DNA of 62,556 bases. Source: Methanolobus sp. (lineage in GTDB: Archaea > Halobacteriota > Methanosarcinia > Methanosarcinales > Methanosarcinaceae). A model generated the notes under the pieces. The model was not told the DNA's origin and made no database searches. It was given only the letters and a program-made list of their open reading frames with translations. The stretch is taken from NCBI GenBank assembly GCA_029762595.1, contig JARVGJ010000004.1, forward strand, positions 72,205 to 134,760, given 5' to 3'. A program made the translations under genes and the position numbers. Every line of letters begins with the position of its first letter. Positions within the stretch are counted from its first letter, which is position 1. Of the stretch, positions 9,078 to 18,854 are shown piece after piece.

Positions 9078-11905
9078 GTTTTGGCAACATCTTCGATTCA
9101 TTTGACCCACGTATACAGGCAGCTTTGGAAAAACAGGGATTTAAAACACCCACCGAGCCCCAGGAAAAAGTATTCCCCTTTATATTGAAAGGTGACCATA
9201 CATTTCTCATTGCTCCTACAGGTTCCGGTAAGACGGAATCTGCAGTCCTTCCCATATTCCATGCTATACTTAATAAGACCTCGTAGCAGAGAACAGGCAT
9301 ATCTGCCCTATACATAACTCCATTGCGTGCTTTGAACAGGGATATGCTCTCCCGTATCCAATGGTGGGGAAAAGAGCTGGGAATCGATGTCCAGGTAAGA
9401 CATGGAGATACATCCCAATATGAGAGACAGAAACAATCACGCAAACCTCCGGACTTCCTTATAACCACCCCTGAGACCCTGCAGGCCATGTTCACTGGCT
9501 CGCGCCTTCGTAAGAACCTGATGGATGTGACCCATGTTGTTATTGATGAGATACATGAGATGGCATCTTCCAAGAGAGGGACACAGCTTTGCCTGGGTCT
9601 TGAAAGACTTGTGGAGATTGCGGGCGAGTTCCAGAGGATAGGGCTTTCAGCGACTGTGGGAAATCCGGAGGAAGTGGCTAAGTTCATGGCTGGTGCGGAA
9701 AGGGACGTTTCGGTTGTTTCGGTTTCCCTGCTAAAACTCCTTGACCTGCAGGTGCTGAATCCCGTTGTAACAGAAGGGGATGTAGCTATTTCAAAAAAAC
9801 TGGCATGTGACGTGCAGTTTGCCGCTCATCTGCGTTGTGTCAGGGATATAGTGCTTGATAATGTTTCAACCCTTGTCTTTGTGAATACAAGGCAAAGTGC
9901 CGAGGCTCTGGCGGCAGGTTTTAAGATGCTGGAACTTCCAATAGGAGTCCACCATGGCTCACTATCAGTTGATTCACGTATAGAGGCAGAGGAATCTTTC
10001 AAAAAAGGTGACCTCCGGGGTCTCATATGCACATCTTCCATGGAGCTTGGCATTGATATAGGCAATGTGGACCATGTAGTACAGTACGGCTCACCGAGAC
10101 AGGTCTCAAGACTCTTACAACGTGTCGGGCGTGCAGGACACAGGATACATGAGATATCCAGGGGTACTGTCATTGCTATGGATGCCGATGATGTTGCAGA
10201 GAGCATGGCAATATGCAGGCTGGCACTTGATGGCAGGGTGGAGTCCATATCCCCGCATATGAACTCACTTGATGTGGTGGCAAACCAGTTGTCAGGTATG
10301 GTACTTGATTTCGGGGAAGTGGGCATTGAGAGGATATACAGCATAATGAAACGTGCATATCCGTTTAAGGACCTGCGCATGGAAGTACTCAGGAAGGTCA
10401 TCAGCCAGATCATAGAATACAGAATGGTATGGCAGGAGGAGGGTTCTGATTCTATCAGCCGCCGGAAAAAAAGCTGGCAGTACTATTATGATAACCTCTC
10501 CATGATACCGGATGAGAAGAAATATGAGATCTTCGATATCGTCACCGGAAGGTCGGTGGGAGTGCTGGATGAGGCTTTTGTCATTAACTTTGCAACACCC
10601 GGGGCTGTGTTCATTACCAAGGGTGATATGTGGCGGGTCATTGAGATGGTCAGTGATCGGAACAGGATAAAAGTGGAGCCCGTAAGAGGCATGGGGGAGA
10701 TACCAAGCTGGGTCGGTGAAGAGATTCCAGTGCCTTTTGAGGTGGCTCAGGAAGTTGCCAGCATCCGCTCATATATTGCAGAGATGATCCACAGTGGAAA
10801 AGAAGATAGCCTGATAGCAGAAGAGGTTTTTTCTGTATACCCTGTGGAAAAAGAAAGTCTCAATGAGCTGCTTTTAATTATCAGAGACCATATTGAACGA
10901 GGTTATCCGCTTCCTGACATGAATATGTTCGTAATAGAGAATGATGGCGATGCAGTACTCCTGAACACCTGCCTGGGGCATAATGCCAACGAAACACTGG
11001 CAAAGGTGCTAACTTCCCTGCTTGCAGCAAGGTACGGGAGCAGTGTTGCCCAGGAAATCGACCCTTACAGGATACGTCTGACACTGCCCCGCAGGATAAA
11101 AGCAAAGGAAATCGAGACACTTTTACGGGACATCCAGCCTGAACATGTAGAGCCCATCATTGAGATGACCCTTAAGAATACATCCCTGATGAAGTGGAAG
11201 ATGGTTCATGTTGCAAGGAAGTTCGGGGCTCTTAGCAAGGATCTTGACTATGAAAGGATAAGCATGAAGAAACTTCTGGATATCTATCGGGATACTGCGA
11301 TGTATGATGAAGTTATCAGGGAGATATTCCATGATATGCTTGATGTGGAGAGGGTCACTGATGTTCTTGCCAGATTATCTGCCGGGGAAATAGTAACTGT
11401 TGTGAGCAGCTCCACCCCGATCGGAAGTTGCGGTTTTTCCATGAAAAGGGACCTTGTGGCACCGGAAAAGGCTGACAGGTCCATTGTTATGGCTCTAAAG
11501 GACCGCATAATGAATGACAACGTGATACTTTTCTGTGTCCATTGCAAGAAATGGACATCAAGGAGACAGGTAAAGGGTGTCCCGGACAGGATCATTTGTC
11601 CGGTATGTGATTCGGGGTTGGTTGCTGCCCTTAAACCCTGGGAAGATGAGGAGATAAAGCTTGTTAAAAAGCAGGACAGTATAACTTCAAAGGAAGAGGT
11701 CAAACGTATACGGAGAGTTTACAGGAATGCAAACATTGTGATGACGCATGGAAAGATGGCAGTGATCGCACTTGCAAGCCGTGGTGTTGGTCCGGAAATG
11801 GCAACCCGGGTGATACAGAAGATGCGACATGATGAAGAAGCTTTCTATCGTGATATACTGGTCGCTGAAAGGAACTATGCAAAAAATAAGAGGTTCTGGA
11901 CTTGA
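9074..11905 (+). CDS. lhr: Lhr-family DEAD/DEAH helicase with in-frame TAG (candidate pyrrolysine codon)
   Basis: Read through one TAG at 9284-9286 (codon 71), the frame gives 943 residues of an archaeal Lhr-type ATP-dependent helicase. Motifs: [11 protein letters not shown] (near 49), Ia TPLRALN, II DEIH, III LSATVGN and [11 protein letters not shown], then a winged-helix/Lhr core and a four-Cys zinc site (CVHC...CPVC, near 821-846). The TAG falls between motifs I and Ia, in a variable loop (NKTS[16 protein letters not shown]). No other stop or frameshift occurs, and there is no ATG start with a binding site after the TAG. Upstream overlap with the phosphoesterase gene (ATGA) shows an intact operon. 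Pyrrolysine insertion, a nonsense mutation or a base error remain possible. Confidence 0.88.
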
Positions 11906-12014
11906 ATGGCTTTTATTTGTAAGATATTGTGCGTAGACAATCTTAATATAAAGAAAATACATACTTTATATTGGCAAGAAGTATTGTCAAATAATATAAA
12001 GATGGAGGTTAAAT

Positions 12015-12203
12015 ATGCAGTCATTTATAGTCGAACATTACCTGAACAAGAAGATAGATGTCTATTGTGGTGGACCGGATAGGTTCTATGGGGTTGTTGA
12101 AGCATGTGCGGATGGGGTATTGACTCTTAAAGACAATGATATGTACACACACATTGCTATAGACAAGATCATCGCAATATGGAGTACAGATAAAATCAAA
12201 TAA
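12015..12203 (+). CDS. small Sm-like conserved archaeal protein
   Basis: 62 residues, ATG at 12015 with ATGGAGGTT as ribosome binding site. The pattern KKIDVYCGGPDRFYGVVEAC followed by VLTLKDNDMYTHIAIDKIIA is that of a five-strand Sm/Lsm-like barrel (a strand with a Gly-rich turn, a second strand, then an IxIxxI-type strand). Similar tiny proteins are common in Methanosarcinales, so the gene is likely real. Whether it binds RNA is not shown by the sequence. A hairpin terminator follows about 40 bases downstream. Confidence 0.7.
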   Translation: MQSFIVEHYLNKKIDVYCGGPDRFYGVVEACADGVLTLKDNDMYTHIAIDKIIAIWSTDKIK

Positions 12204-12244
12204 TACGGGTTATCTGACACCACATTGCAAACAGTACGGTTATA

Positions 12245-12267
12245 GGACTCTGTACCAGAGTCCTTTT
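12245..12267 (+). terminator. hairpin terminator after the Sm-like gene
   Basis: GGACTCTG-TAC-CAGAGTCC is a perfect eight-pair hairpin followed by TTTT. It closes the transcript that includes the Sm-like gene. Confidence 0.7.
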
Positions 12268-12551
12268 AATGTTACTGTTCATCTGAAATACGGGATTTGG
12301 GATATGACACCTAATTTACCAGTTCATGATTATTGACATTCCTATTGATAGCTGTTCTAACTAAAGTTTACTCATGAATCCATGAGATTATCTTGGTGTA
12401 GCATGTAAACCTTTTTGCTCATGCGCATTATTCACTTTTTTTATTCGTTAATTATTTATATCAAGTCTCCTCTGCTCTAATCCAATAGTTTTATATCTGA
12501 TGTAACTCAAATCAGGGTGACTATAATCTACTCAATAGAGAAGGATTCATT
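12268..12551 (+). promoter_or_regulatory. mtaA upstream region
   Basis: No gene is seen. A TATA-like TTAATTATTTATATC at about 12447-12461 lies about 90 bases before the mtaA start, and a second TTTTATATC occurs near 12489-12497. GAGAAGG at about 12538-12544 is the ribosome binding site. A leader of about 40-70 bases is therefore likely. Confidence 0.45.
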
Positions 12552-13562
12552 ATGAACATGAAAGAAAGATTACTCAAAGCATTAAAAGGTGAAGAAGTCG
12601 ATAAAGTACCTGTACTGTCTGTAACACAGACTGCAATTGTTGAGCTCATGGACCAGACAGGAGCAGCCTGGCCGGAGGCACACAGCGATGCACAGATGAT
12701 GGCAGATCTTGCAGTCGCATCATACGAAGTCTGTGGTCTTGAGGGCGTAAGAGCCCCGTACTGCCTTACAGTACTTGCAGAGGCAATGGGCTGTACAGTC
12801 AACATGGGTACAAAGAACAGGCAGCCTTCCGTTACTGACCATCCATATCCAAAAGGCGTGGATGACCTTAAGATGCCAGAGAATCTTCTTGCAACCGGCA
12901 GGATCCCTGCTGTACTTGAAGCAATGAAGATCATGAGAGAAAAGGTAGGAGATGAAGTACCTATCATTGCAGGCATGGAAGGTCCTGTGACCCTTGCATC
13001 TGACCTTGCAAGTGTAAAGAAGTTTATGAAATGGTCCATTAAGGCACCTGAAGACTTAAACACTATCCTTGACTTCTCATGTGATGCATGTATAGAGTAT
13101 GCAAACGCATTATTTGATGCAGGTGCAGACGTTGTAAGCGTCCCGGATCCAGTGGCTTCACCTGATCTTATGTCACCTGACTCATTTGACAAGGTACTCA
13201 AGCCTGTGCTTCAGAAGTTTGCAGACAATGTAAAAGGACCGATGATCCTCCACGTATGTGGTGACGTTACACCTATCCTTGAAATGATGGCAGAATGCCA
13301 CTTTGAGTCAATCAGCATTGAAGAGAAGGTCAAGGACCTCAAGGGCGCAAAGGCAAAGGTCGCAGGAAAGGTCACTATCTGCGGAAACATTTCAAGCCCA
13401 TTCACACTTCTTGCTGGTGATGAGGCAAAGGTAAAGGCAGACGCAACCAGGGCTCTTGAAGACGGTATCGACGTTCTTGCACCAGGCTGTGGAATTGCAC
13501 CTGACACCCCTGTTGCCAACCTTAAGTCACTGGTCCAGGCAAGGGACGAATACTACGCATAA
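12552..13562 (+). CDS. mtaA: methylcobamide:CoM methyltransferase, methanol-specific
   Basis: 336 residues of the uroporphyrinogen-decarboxylase-like methyltransferase family. The enzyme moves the methyl group from the corrinoid of MtaC to coenzyme M, giving methyl-CoM for methanogenesis. The zinc site that activates the CoM thiol is visible as His234-x-Cys236 (HVCGD) and Cys313 (GCGIAP). The neighbouring mtaC and mtaB genes 2-5 kb away support the methanol-specific form (MtaA) rather than the methylamine form (MtbA), which is otherwise close in sequence. The codon choice (many GCA, GTA and AAG) looks typical of a highly expressed gene. A hairpin terminator follows. Confidence 0.93.
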   Translation: MNMKERLLKALKGEEVDKVPVLSVTQTAIVELMDQTGAAWPEAHSDAQMMADLAVASYEVCGLEGVRAPYCLTVLAEAMGCTVNMGTKNRQPSVTDHPYPKGVDDLKMPENLLATGRIPAVLEAMKIMREKVGDEVPIIAGMEGPVTLASDLASVKKFMKWSIKAPEDLNTILDFSCDACIEYANALFDAGADVVSVPDPVASPDLMSPDSFDKVLKPVLQKFADNVKGPMILHVCGDVTPILEMMAECHFESISIEEKVKDLKGAKAKVAGKVTICGNISSPFTLLAGDEAKVKADATRALEDGIDVLAPGCGIAPDTPVANLKSLVQARDEYYA

Positions 13563-13576
13563 AATTATTTCCAGGG

Positions 13577-13617
13577 CATGCCATAGTTAAGCTATGGTCA
13601 TGTCACAATTCTTTTTT
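13577..13617 (+). terminator. hairpin terminator after mtaA
   Basis: CATGCCATAG-TTAAG-CTATGGTCATG pairs over ten bases with a single bulged T. A TTCTTTTTT tract follows about eight bases later. Confidence 0.65.
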
Positions 13618-13802
13618 ACTTAATACCAATTGATTTTCTGTTGATTGCTTTTGTTTTTAGTTTTCAGTGTTAACATAAATTTTTAATATAAACGAATCCA
13701 TCTTTAATTGATAAGATCATTTGTTAATAGGGTCATTTGCACTATTTAACCTTATTTTTAACTTGGTTTTTATTCGTTACACAGTAAAACAGGAGATATA
13801 CT

Positions 13803-15734
13803 ATGCACTATAGTTTGGGAATTGATGCCGGTGGTACGTATACAGATGCTATTCTTGTAAAGGATTCAGATGGGTCCGTGGTAGGTTCGGCTAAGGCTCT
13901 TACTACTTACCCGGATCTTGTTGGCGGTATCAGGAATGCAATCGAATCTATTGACTCAGAGTTCCTTAAACATGTGAACCTCGTATCTGTTTCCACTACA
14001 CTTGCCACAAATACAGTGCTTGAAGGAACAGGATGCCCGGTAGCCCTCATTCTTGTAGGAGAGCATCCAGTAAAAGGAGATTTTCCTGCAAAGCACTTGC
14101 TCTCAATATCAGGTGGCCATGATTTCAATGGCAGGGAGATAGAAAGTCCGGACATGGATGCAGTTAGGACATTCGCCTCAAAAGTGAAGGAGGATGTTGC
14201 TGCTTTTGCTGTGTCTTCCTTTTTCAGCATCCGTAATCCGGAACATGAACTGGCTATTACCGATGTCATACATGAAATGACAGGACTTCCTGTTGTGTGC
14301 GGTCATGAACTATCCCAGGATCTTGGTGCTTATGAAAGGGCTGTTACTGCAGCTTTGAATGCCCAGTTGATACCCATATCCCATAAATTCATACGTTCTG
14401 TAATTGATGAGATCAAGAGAAAGGACATCAGTGCCAGATTACTTATGCTTAAATGTGATGGTACTGTTGTAGGCCTGAAAGATGCACTGGATAAGCCGGT
14501 AGAAACTATTTTTTCCGGTCCTGCTGCAAGTCTTGTTGGTGCCTCGTTCCTATCCGGGCTGAATACCTGTGCAGTGGTGGATGTGGGAGGCACAAGTACT
14601 GATGTATCATCAATTATCGAAGGTGTGCCGGAACTCTCAGAAACTGGTGCAGTTGTTGGAGGATGGAAGACCAGGGTCCGTGCAACCAGAATGGAAACAT
14701 CTGCCATGGGAGGGGACAGTCATGTATGGACAAGCTCAAAAGTCATACACATTGGACCGAGAAGGGTTGTTCCTCTTTGTCTTGCTGCTTTTAAATACCC
14801 TGGTTTTCTGAATAAACTGAAAAAAAGTGCAGTCCCGCTGAGAAGTGTGCTTGACAGGAATGTACAGCCAACGAAGTTCTTCACAAGGTCCGGGTTCAAA
14901 CCTGTCGGACTTAATGAAGCTGAAGCCGAGGTCCTTAAAGCAGTTGCTTATGAACCAATGAGTCTTGATGAGATAACCGTTTTATCAACAAAGTATCCTT
15001 CCACAATAATAATCGATTCCCTTATTCAGAAAAGACTTATACAGGCAATTGGCTTTACTCCTACGGATGCCCTCCATGTACTTGGAGAATATACTCACTG
15101 GGATGTCGAGGCTTCAAAGACAGGTGCTGAAAAACTTGGCAGGCTCAGCAGGATGGACAGTTACGAATTCTGCAGCCAGGTAAAAGATATCGTAGCCAGG
15201 AATATGGCCTTTAACCTGATGTCATATATCCTTCCGGGAATTGACAGGAAAGGAATAAAAAAAATAATCAATGGGGAATTCAAGTCCAGGTTCAAAGTCG
15301 ACATACCCGTTGTTCTTCTGGGAGGGCCGGTTGCTGCATACCAGGACATCATAAAGGATGTAATTGATGCTGAGATAATCATCCCTGAACATGCTGAAGT
15401 AGGAAATGCTGCTGGTGCACTTTTTGGAAAGGGCATTAAAAGAGTTGAAATTATCGTCAGGCCTGTTTCTGTAGAAGATCCTGATGAAGGTTATCTTGTA
15501 TTTTCTCCCGTCAAAAGGAACAGTTTCAATGAATACTCTGCAGCAGTGGAATATGCAAATGAGCATGGAAAACAAATCGTTATAGATTATATGGGTGAAT
15601 GTGGCGTGAGTAAAGATAATGTGGAAATAAAGATCAACCGAAAAACATTTTCACCGGAAAACTGGAAACATAGCCCCCTGGAAACAACAATTCAGATAAC
15701 TGGAATTGGCTATCCCAAGAAGTTCATGATGTAA
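13803..15734 (+). CDS. hydantoinase/oxoprolinase (HyuA)-family protein
   Basis: 643 residues from ATG 13803 (AGGAGATATACT upstream). The N-terminal block DAGGTYTDAILV and the middle block VVDVGGTSTDVSSI are the phosphate-binding signatures of the HyuA/oxoprolinase (ASKHA) ATPase family. Known members open hydantoins or 5-oxoproline, or carboxylate ketones, using ATP. No HyuB partner is adjacent, so a hydantoinase role is doubtful. It lies between mtaA and mtaCB, and the RamA activase in this locus is also built on an ATPase domain of the same superfamily. A role connected to the methanol system is plausible but is inference. The gene converges on mtaB. Confidence 0.8.
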   Translation: MHYSLGIDAGGTYTDAILVKDSDGSVVGSAKALTTYPDLVGGIRNAIESIDSEFLKHVNLVSVSTTLATNTVLEGTGCPVALILVGEHPVKGDFPAKHLLSISGGHDFNGREIESPDMDAVRTFASKVKEDVAAFAVSSFFSIRNPEHELAITDVIHEMTGLPVVCGHELSQDLGAYERAVTAALNAQLIPISHKFIRSVIDEIKRKDISARLLMLKCDGTVVGLKDALDKPVETIFSGPAASLVGASFLSGLNTCAVVDVGGTSTDVSSIIEGVPELSETGAVVGGWKTRVRATRMETSAMGGDSHVWTSSKVIHIGPRRVVPLCLAAFKYPGFLNKLKKSAVPLRSVLDRNVQPTKFFTRSGFKPVGLNEAEAEVLKAVAYEPMSLDEITVLSTKYPSTIIIDSLIQKRLIQAIGFTPTDALHVLGEYTHWDVEASKTGAEKLGRLSRMDSYEFCSQVKDIVARNMAFNLMSYILPGIDRKGIKKIINGEFKSRFKVDIPVVLLGGPVAAYQDIIKDVIDAEIIIPEHAEVGNAAGALFGKGIKRVEIIVRPVSVEDPDEGYLVFSPVKRNSFNEYSAAVEYANEHGKQIVIDYMGECGVSKDNVEIKINRKTFSPENWKHSPLETTIQITGIGYPKKFMM

Positions 15735-15848
15735 TTAACATCATTTTTACTTTTAAGCTTTAGAAAAATCCATCAGAATAGAATACTTACCAGTATCGAC
15801 AAAATTGAAATATAAATGAAAAAAAGAAAAAAGAAACAAGTTCTGGAT

Positions 15849-17234
15849 TTAGAACTTGTAGTTGGCTTCTGGTTTGAACCTTGGCTCTTCTGCCTTGTAC
15901 TTCTCGAGACAGTCGCTCATAAAGGTGTCGGTTTCGTCGGTCAGTGCCTCGAGTGCTGCTTTTGCATCTGCAAGTGCATTCAACTCGAACTTTGACATAA
16001 CAAGTTTCTTGTTGTCTGCAGCTGTGAGCAGGTTTACAGTTTCTATTGCTGCGTTCTTTGCACGGAGGTAGAGATCGTTTCCGTCCTTTACGATTGCAGA
16101 TCCTATCTTGTATGCGTTGTCGTATGCAAGGATGTATCCCTGTGGGTCTCTGTACCTGTCAGAGAGCATGAACATGTCACGAAGCAGCTTTGCATTTCCG
16201 GTTTCAGTTGCAACGTTCATCAGTGCAGCATCCATACTCAGGGTCTGTGACCAGCACTGTACGCTTGTACCACCGAATTCACCGTGGTATTCCACGGACT
16301 CGTTGGACCACAGGTCACAAACCTGCATTGTCAGGTTACCCATGACATCTGCATGTGCACAGGTTGCAGTCTTTCCTTCCTGAGCGATCGGACATCCGGT
16401 GATGGACTTTACGATCGTGTTCTCATATCCACAGTCCTTTCCTGGACCCTGGGCACCAGCTTCATATCCTACAAGTGTCCTTGATGCAGCAATTGTCCTT
16501 GCAATGATTGCAAGGGTGTGTGCAAGGTTCTTGTCAAGGAGACCACCTGCAATGAACATTGCAGTATTTGCCTGTGCACAGTCTGTGTCACCTGCTGCAA
16601 TCCTGCCCTTCTTGTCTGCAATCTTCCTGATGTCTGTCCATATCATTTCCATGTCCATTCCACCAAGACATCCAATTGAATAGATGAAGCCAGGCACGTC
16701 GTTCCTCAGAACTGAGTAGTCGAGGATCTCTTTGCCACCCATTGTCTCAATGGACAGGAAGTCAGCACCACCGTCAGCAACAGCTTCAAAGGACTCCATG
16801 AGCTTGTCGTACTTTGGACCTATCAATGCAAGCAGGTCACGGTCTTCACGGATGTCACCAGGGGTGTGCCTGAGACCACATTTTATTCCATACTCTTCGT
16901 GGTACTCTTCGAGGATTGTCTTCTGCACATGAGCGATTTCCCCTCCCCATGTTGGGTTGTTGGTCATCTGCTCTACGTGTTCAGTCTCAAGTGATATTGC
17001 AGGGAAACCGATCTGTACTGCCCTTGCGAGAATGTCGGTAGTAAGTCTGCGGTATTCAGAAACGAGCTTTTCCTTGGAAACACCGGCTTCCGGCCTTGGT
17101 GCATAGTTAACTTCTGCAGTTACGTATCCTGCACCAACTTCTAATCCTAATTCTGACTTTACTGGATAAACTGACTTACCAAAGACCATGTCGTCAGCAG
17201 CTTTGTATGCCTGGGATGTATATCTTTTTACCAT
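15849..17234 (-). CDS. mtaB: methanol:corrinoid methyltransferase
   Basis: 461 residues from ATG 17234, which has GAGGTGA five bases upstream (a GTG at 17243 in the same frame is less likely). MtaB cleaves methanol and methylates the corrinoid of MtaC. The zinc ligands known in the Methanosarcina barkeri enzyme (Glu164, Cys220, Cys269) correspond to Glu163, Cys219 and Cys268 here, with a constant offset of one. Adjacent Cys-rich signatures such as GPGKDCGYENT are intact. It is the second gene of the mtaC-mtaB operon, starting 12 bases after mtaC. A T-rich stretch downstream on the minus strand should end the transcript. Confidence 0.97.
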   Translation of the reverse strand: MVKRYTSQAYKAADDMVFGKSVYPVKSELGLEVGAGYVTAEVNYAPRPEAGVSKEKLVSEYRRLTTDILARAVQIGFPAISLETEHVEQMTNNPTWGGEIAHVQKTILEEYHEEYGIKCGLRHTPGDIREDRDLLALIGPKYDKLMESFEAVADGGADFLSIETMGGKEILDYSVLRNDVPGFIYSIGCLGGMDMEMIWTDIRKIADKKGRIAAGDTDCAQANTAMFIAGGLLDKNLAHTLAIIARTIAASRTLVGYEAGAQGPGKDCGYENTIVKSITGCPIAQEGKTATCAHADVMGNLTMQVCDLWSNESVEYHGEFGGTSVQCWSQTLSMDAALMNVATETGNAKLLRDMFMLSDRYRDPQGYILAYDNAYKIGSAIVKDGNDLYLRAKNAAIETVNLLTAADNKKLVMSKFELNALADAKAALEALTDETDTFMSDCLEKYKAEEPRFKPEANYKF

Positions 17235-17246
17235 TTCTCTCACCTC

Positions 17247-18008
17247 TTAGTGTTTGTGGAACATCTCCTTCAGTTGAGCAAGTCCTTTTCCTGAAAGGAT
17301 TGCTGCCGCCATCTTAGGAGCATCTGCTGCCTCTTCACCATATATTCCGAGCTCATATGTCGTTACGAAATCCTGGTTAACTGCACCGCCACCACACTGG
17401 AATGGTACCTTCATACCTGATTCAAGGAGTCTGTCGTTGATTTCCTTGAACGCATACATTGTTGTTGTCATCAGTGCTGTACCGGTGACCATCATTGGGC
17501 TTTCTTTCTTTACCGCTGCGATGACCTCATCGACTGGGACGTCACGTCCAAGGTCAACAACTTCATAACCTGCTGCCCTGAGAAGTGCTGCCACTATGGT
17601 CTTTCCGATATCATGTACGTCACCTTCTGCTACATGACACACTACCTTACCCTTTGGTTTAGGTACTGATCCAGACTGGTCTTTACAGAACTCGATACCC
17701 TCAAGCATTGCGTCTGCTGACATCATAACGTTTGGCAGGAAAATAACACCCTGGTCGTATAAGTCTGTGACGATCTTCATTCCTGGCATAAGCACATCAT
17801 CGATGAGCTTTATTGCATCTGCTCCGCCCTCGATAGCCTTCTCAAGCCCTTCAATGACATCGTCCTCTTCACCGTCAAAGATCGCAGCAGCGATTGTTCT
17901 TGCAGGTTCCTCTTTAGGGTACATCTCGGCTGCTAACTCTTCAGGTGTCTGTGCTTTTTCTTTCTGCACATTGTACCTAACTAATATTTTACTTGGGTCT
18001 ATATCCAT
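17247..18008 (-). CDS. mtaC: methanol-specific corrinoid protein
   Basis: 253 residues. An N-terminal helical bundle precedes a Rossmann-like B12-binding domain with the signature Asp130-x-His132-x-x-Gly135 (GDVHDIGK); His132 is the lower cobalt ligand. Later glycine-rich segments (TGTALMTTTM, CGGGAVN) complete the cobalamin pocket. The protein carries the methyl group from MtaB to MtaA and needs reductive reactivation by a RamA-type protein, encoded about 2 kb upstream. AAGGAGGT lies seven bases before the ATG, an unusually strong site for a highly expressed gene. Confidence 0.97.
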   Translation of the reverse strand: MDIDPSKILVRYNVQKEKAQTPEELAAEMYPKEEPARTIAAAIFDGEEDDVIEGLEKAIEGGADAIKLIDDVLMPGMKIVTDLYDQGVIFLPNVMMSADAMLEGIEFCKDQSGSVPKPKGKVVCHVAEGDVHDIGKTIVAALLRAAGYEVVDLGRDVPVDEVIAAVKKESPMMVTGTALMTTTMYAFKEINDRLLESGMKVPFQCGGGAVNQDFVTTYELGIYGEEAADAPKMAAAILSGKGLAQLKEMFHKH

Positions 18009-18230
18009 CTATTCTACCTCCTTAGATCTAGATTGACTTTCTGCCACTCTGCATACATCAAGCGAAGTATGCTGTCAAGCAGCAGATGGACATCCGTTGG
18101 CTTATGACTTTAAGATAATAGCAAAAGTCTCCACAACCTTGTGCTAACAAATTTAAGTCATTTGCTAACTTCATCTTTCCACACAAACATCTATTCAAGA
18201 TAGCTATATAAACCTAGCGGTTTTTGTAAT
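18009..18230 (-). promoter_or_regulatory. mtaCB promoter and long leader
   Basis: On the minus strand, TTTATATAG (18212-18204) with CCGCTAGG just upstream fits a TATA box and TFB element. Transcription would start near 18180, giving a leader of about 170 bases before mtaC. Long mtaCB leaders are known in Methanosarcina. The leader contains GCATAC/GTATGC arms (about 18051-18072) that could form a small hairpin about 45 bases before the start codon. Confidence 0.55.
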
Positions 18231-18799
18231 TTATAATTTATTTAAAATAAAAGAACATAGTATACTTTTGTACAGTACCACCTGCACTATGTTTTAAGCA
18301 CACATTATGCATGCAACATCTAATAATATATACACAGTACTCTGGTTACTTCCTGAATATTTAACAAGCAAGTAATAATAAAAAATACAAAGTAGCAGTT
18401 AAGTTTAAATATAAGTGACGAATTTCACCACTTCCAGGGCAATAACTAAAGTTTGCTTGTCCAACAAAAAAAAGTAACAGTGAAAATATACATACAAGAT
18501 AAAAAACTAAATTAGATTAATTAATTATTTTTTTTATGCAAATACAAAATATACGAATATTTCTAATTCGTACAGGAAATCTTTCTGAATATTTTAACCT
18601 AATGTTAACCGTCAATATTAAGTGTCGTCATTAGTCGAAGTCTACATTCCATAATAACTAAATTTTAAAAAAATACACATTAAATGCACGTGTCCGTTAC
18701 ACTTATATAACATTTCTTTTGAGAAGCGTCTGTTCGATACCATACCAGAATATTTTTTGTTTTTCAAAATCAATATCAAACAACAAACAAAATAAATCA
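18231..18799. other. AT-rich spacer without a recognisable gene
   Basis: This is very AT-rich sequence between the mtaCB promoter and the end of the COG0523 gene. The only open frame (18642-18839, minus) has low-complexity composition, no ribosome binding site and no family resemblance. No RNA or repeat is evident. Confidence 0.5.
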
Positions 18800-18800
18800 T

Positions 18801-18841
18801 TAAAAAAAAAGAAAAAGAAACATGAGACATACCTCTCATGT
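18801..18841 (-). terminator. strong hairpin terminator of the ramA-COG0523 operon
   Basis: On the minus strand, ACATGAGA-GGTATG-TCTCATGT is an eight-pair hairpin followed by TTTCTTTTTC and a run of nine T. It lies 14 bases after the COG0523 stop codon. Confidence 0.75.
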
Positions 18842-18854
18842 AATATCCTTTTAA

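Noticed and set aside
18642-18839. 65-codon open frame on the minus strand downstream of the COG0523 gene
   Set aside because: It spans the terminator hairpin and T tract of the neighbouring operon and has low-complexity composition, so it is a chance frame.
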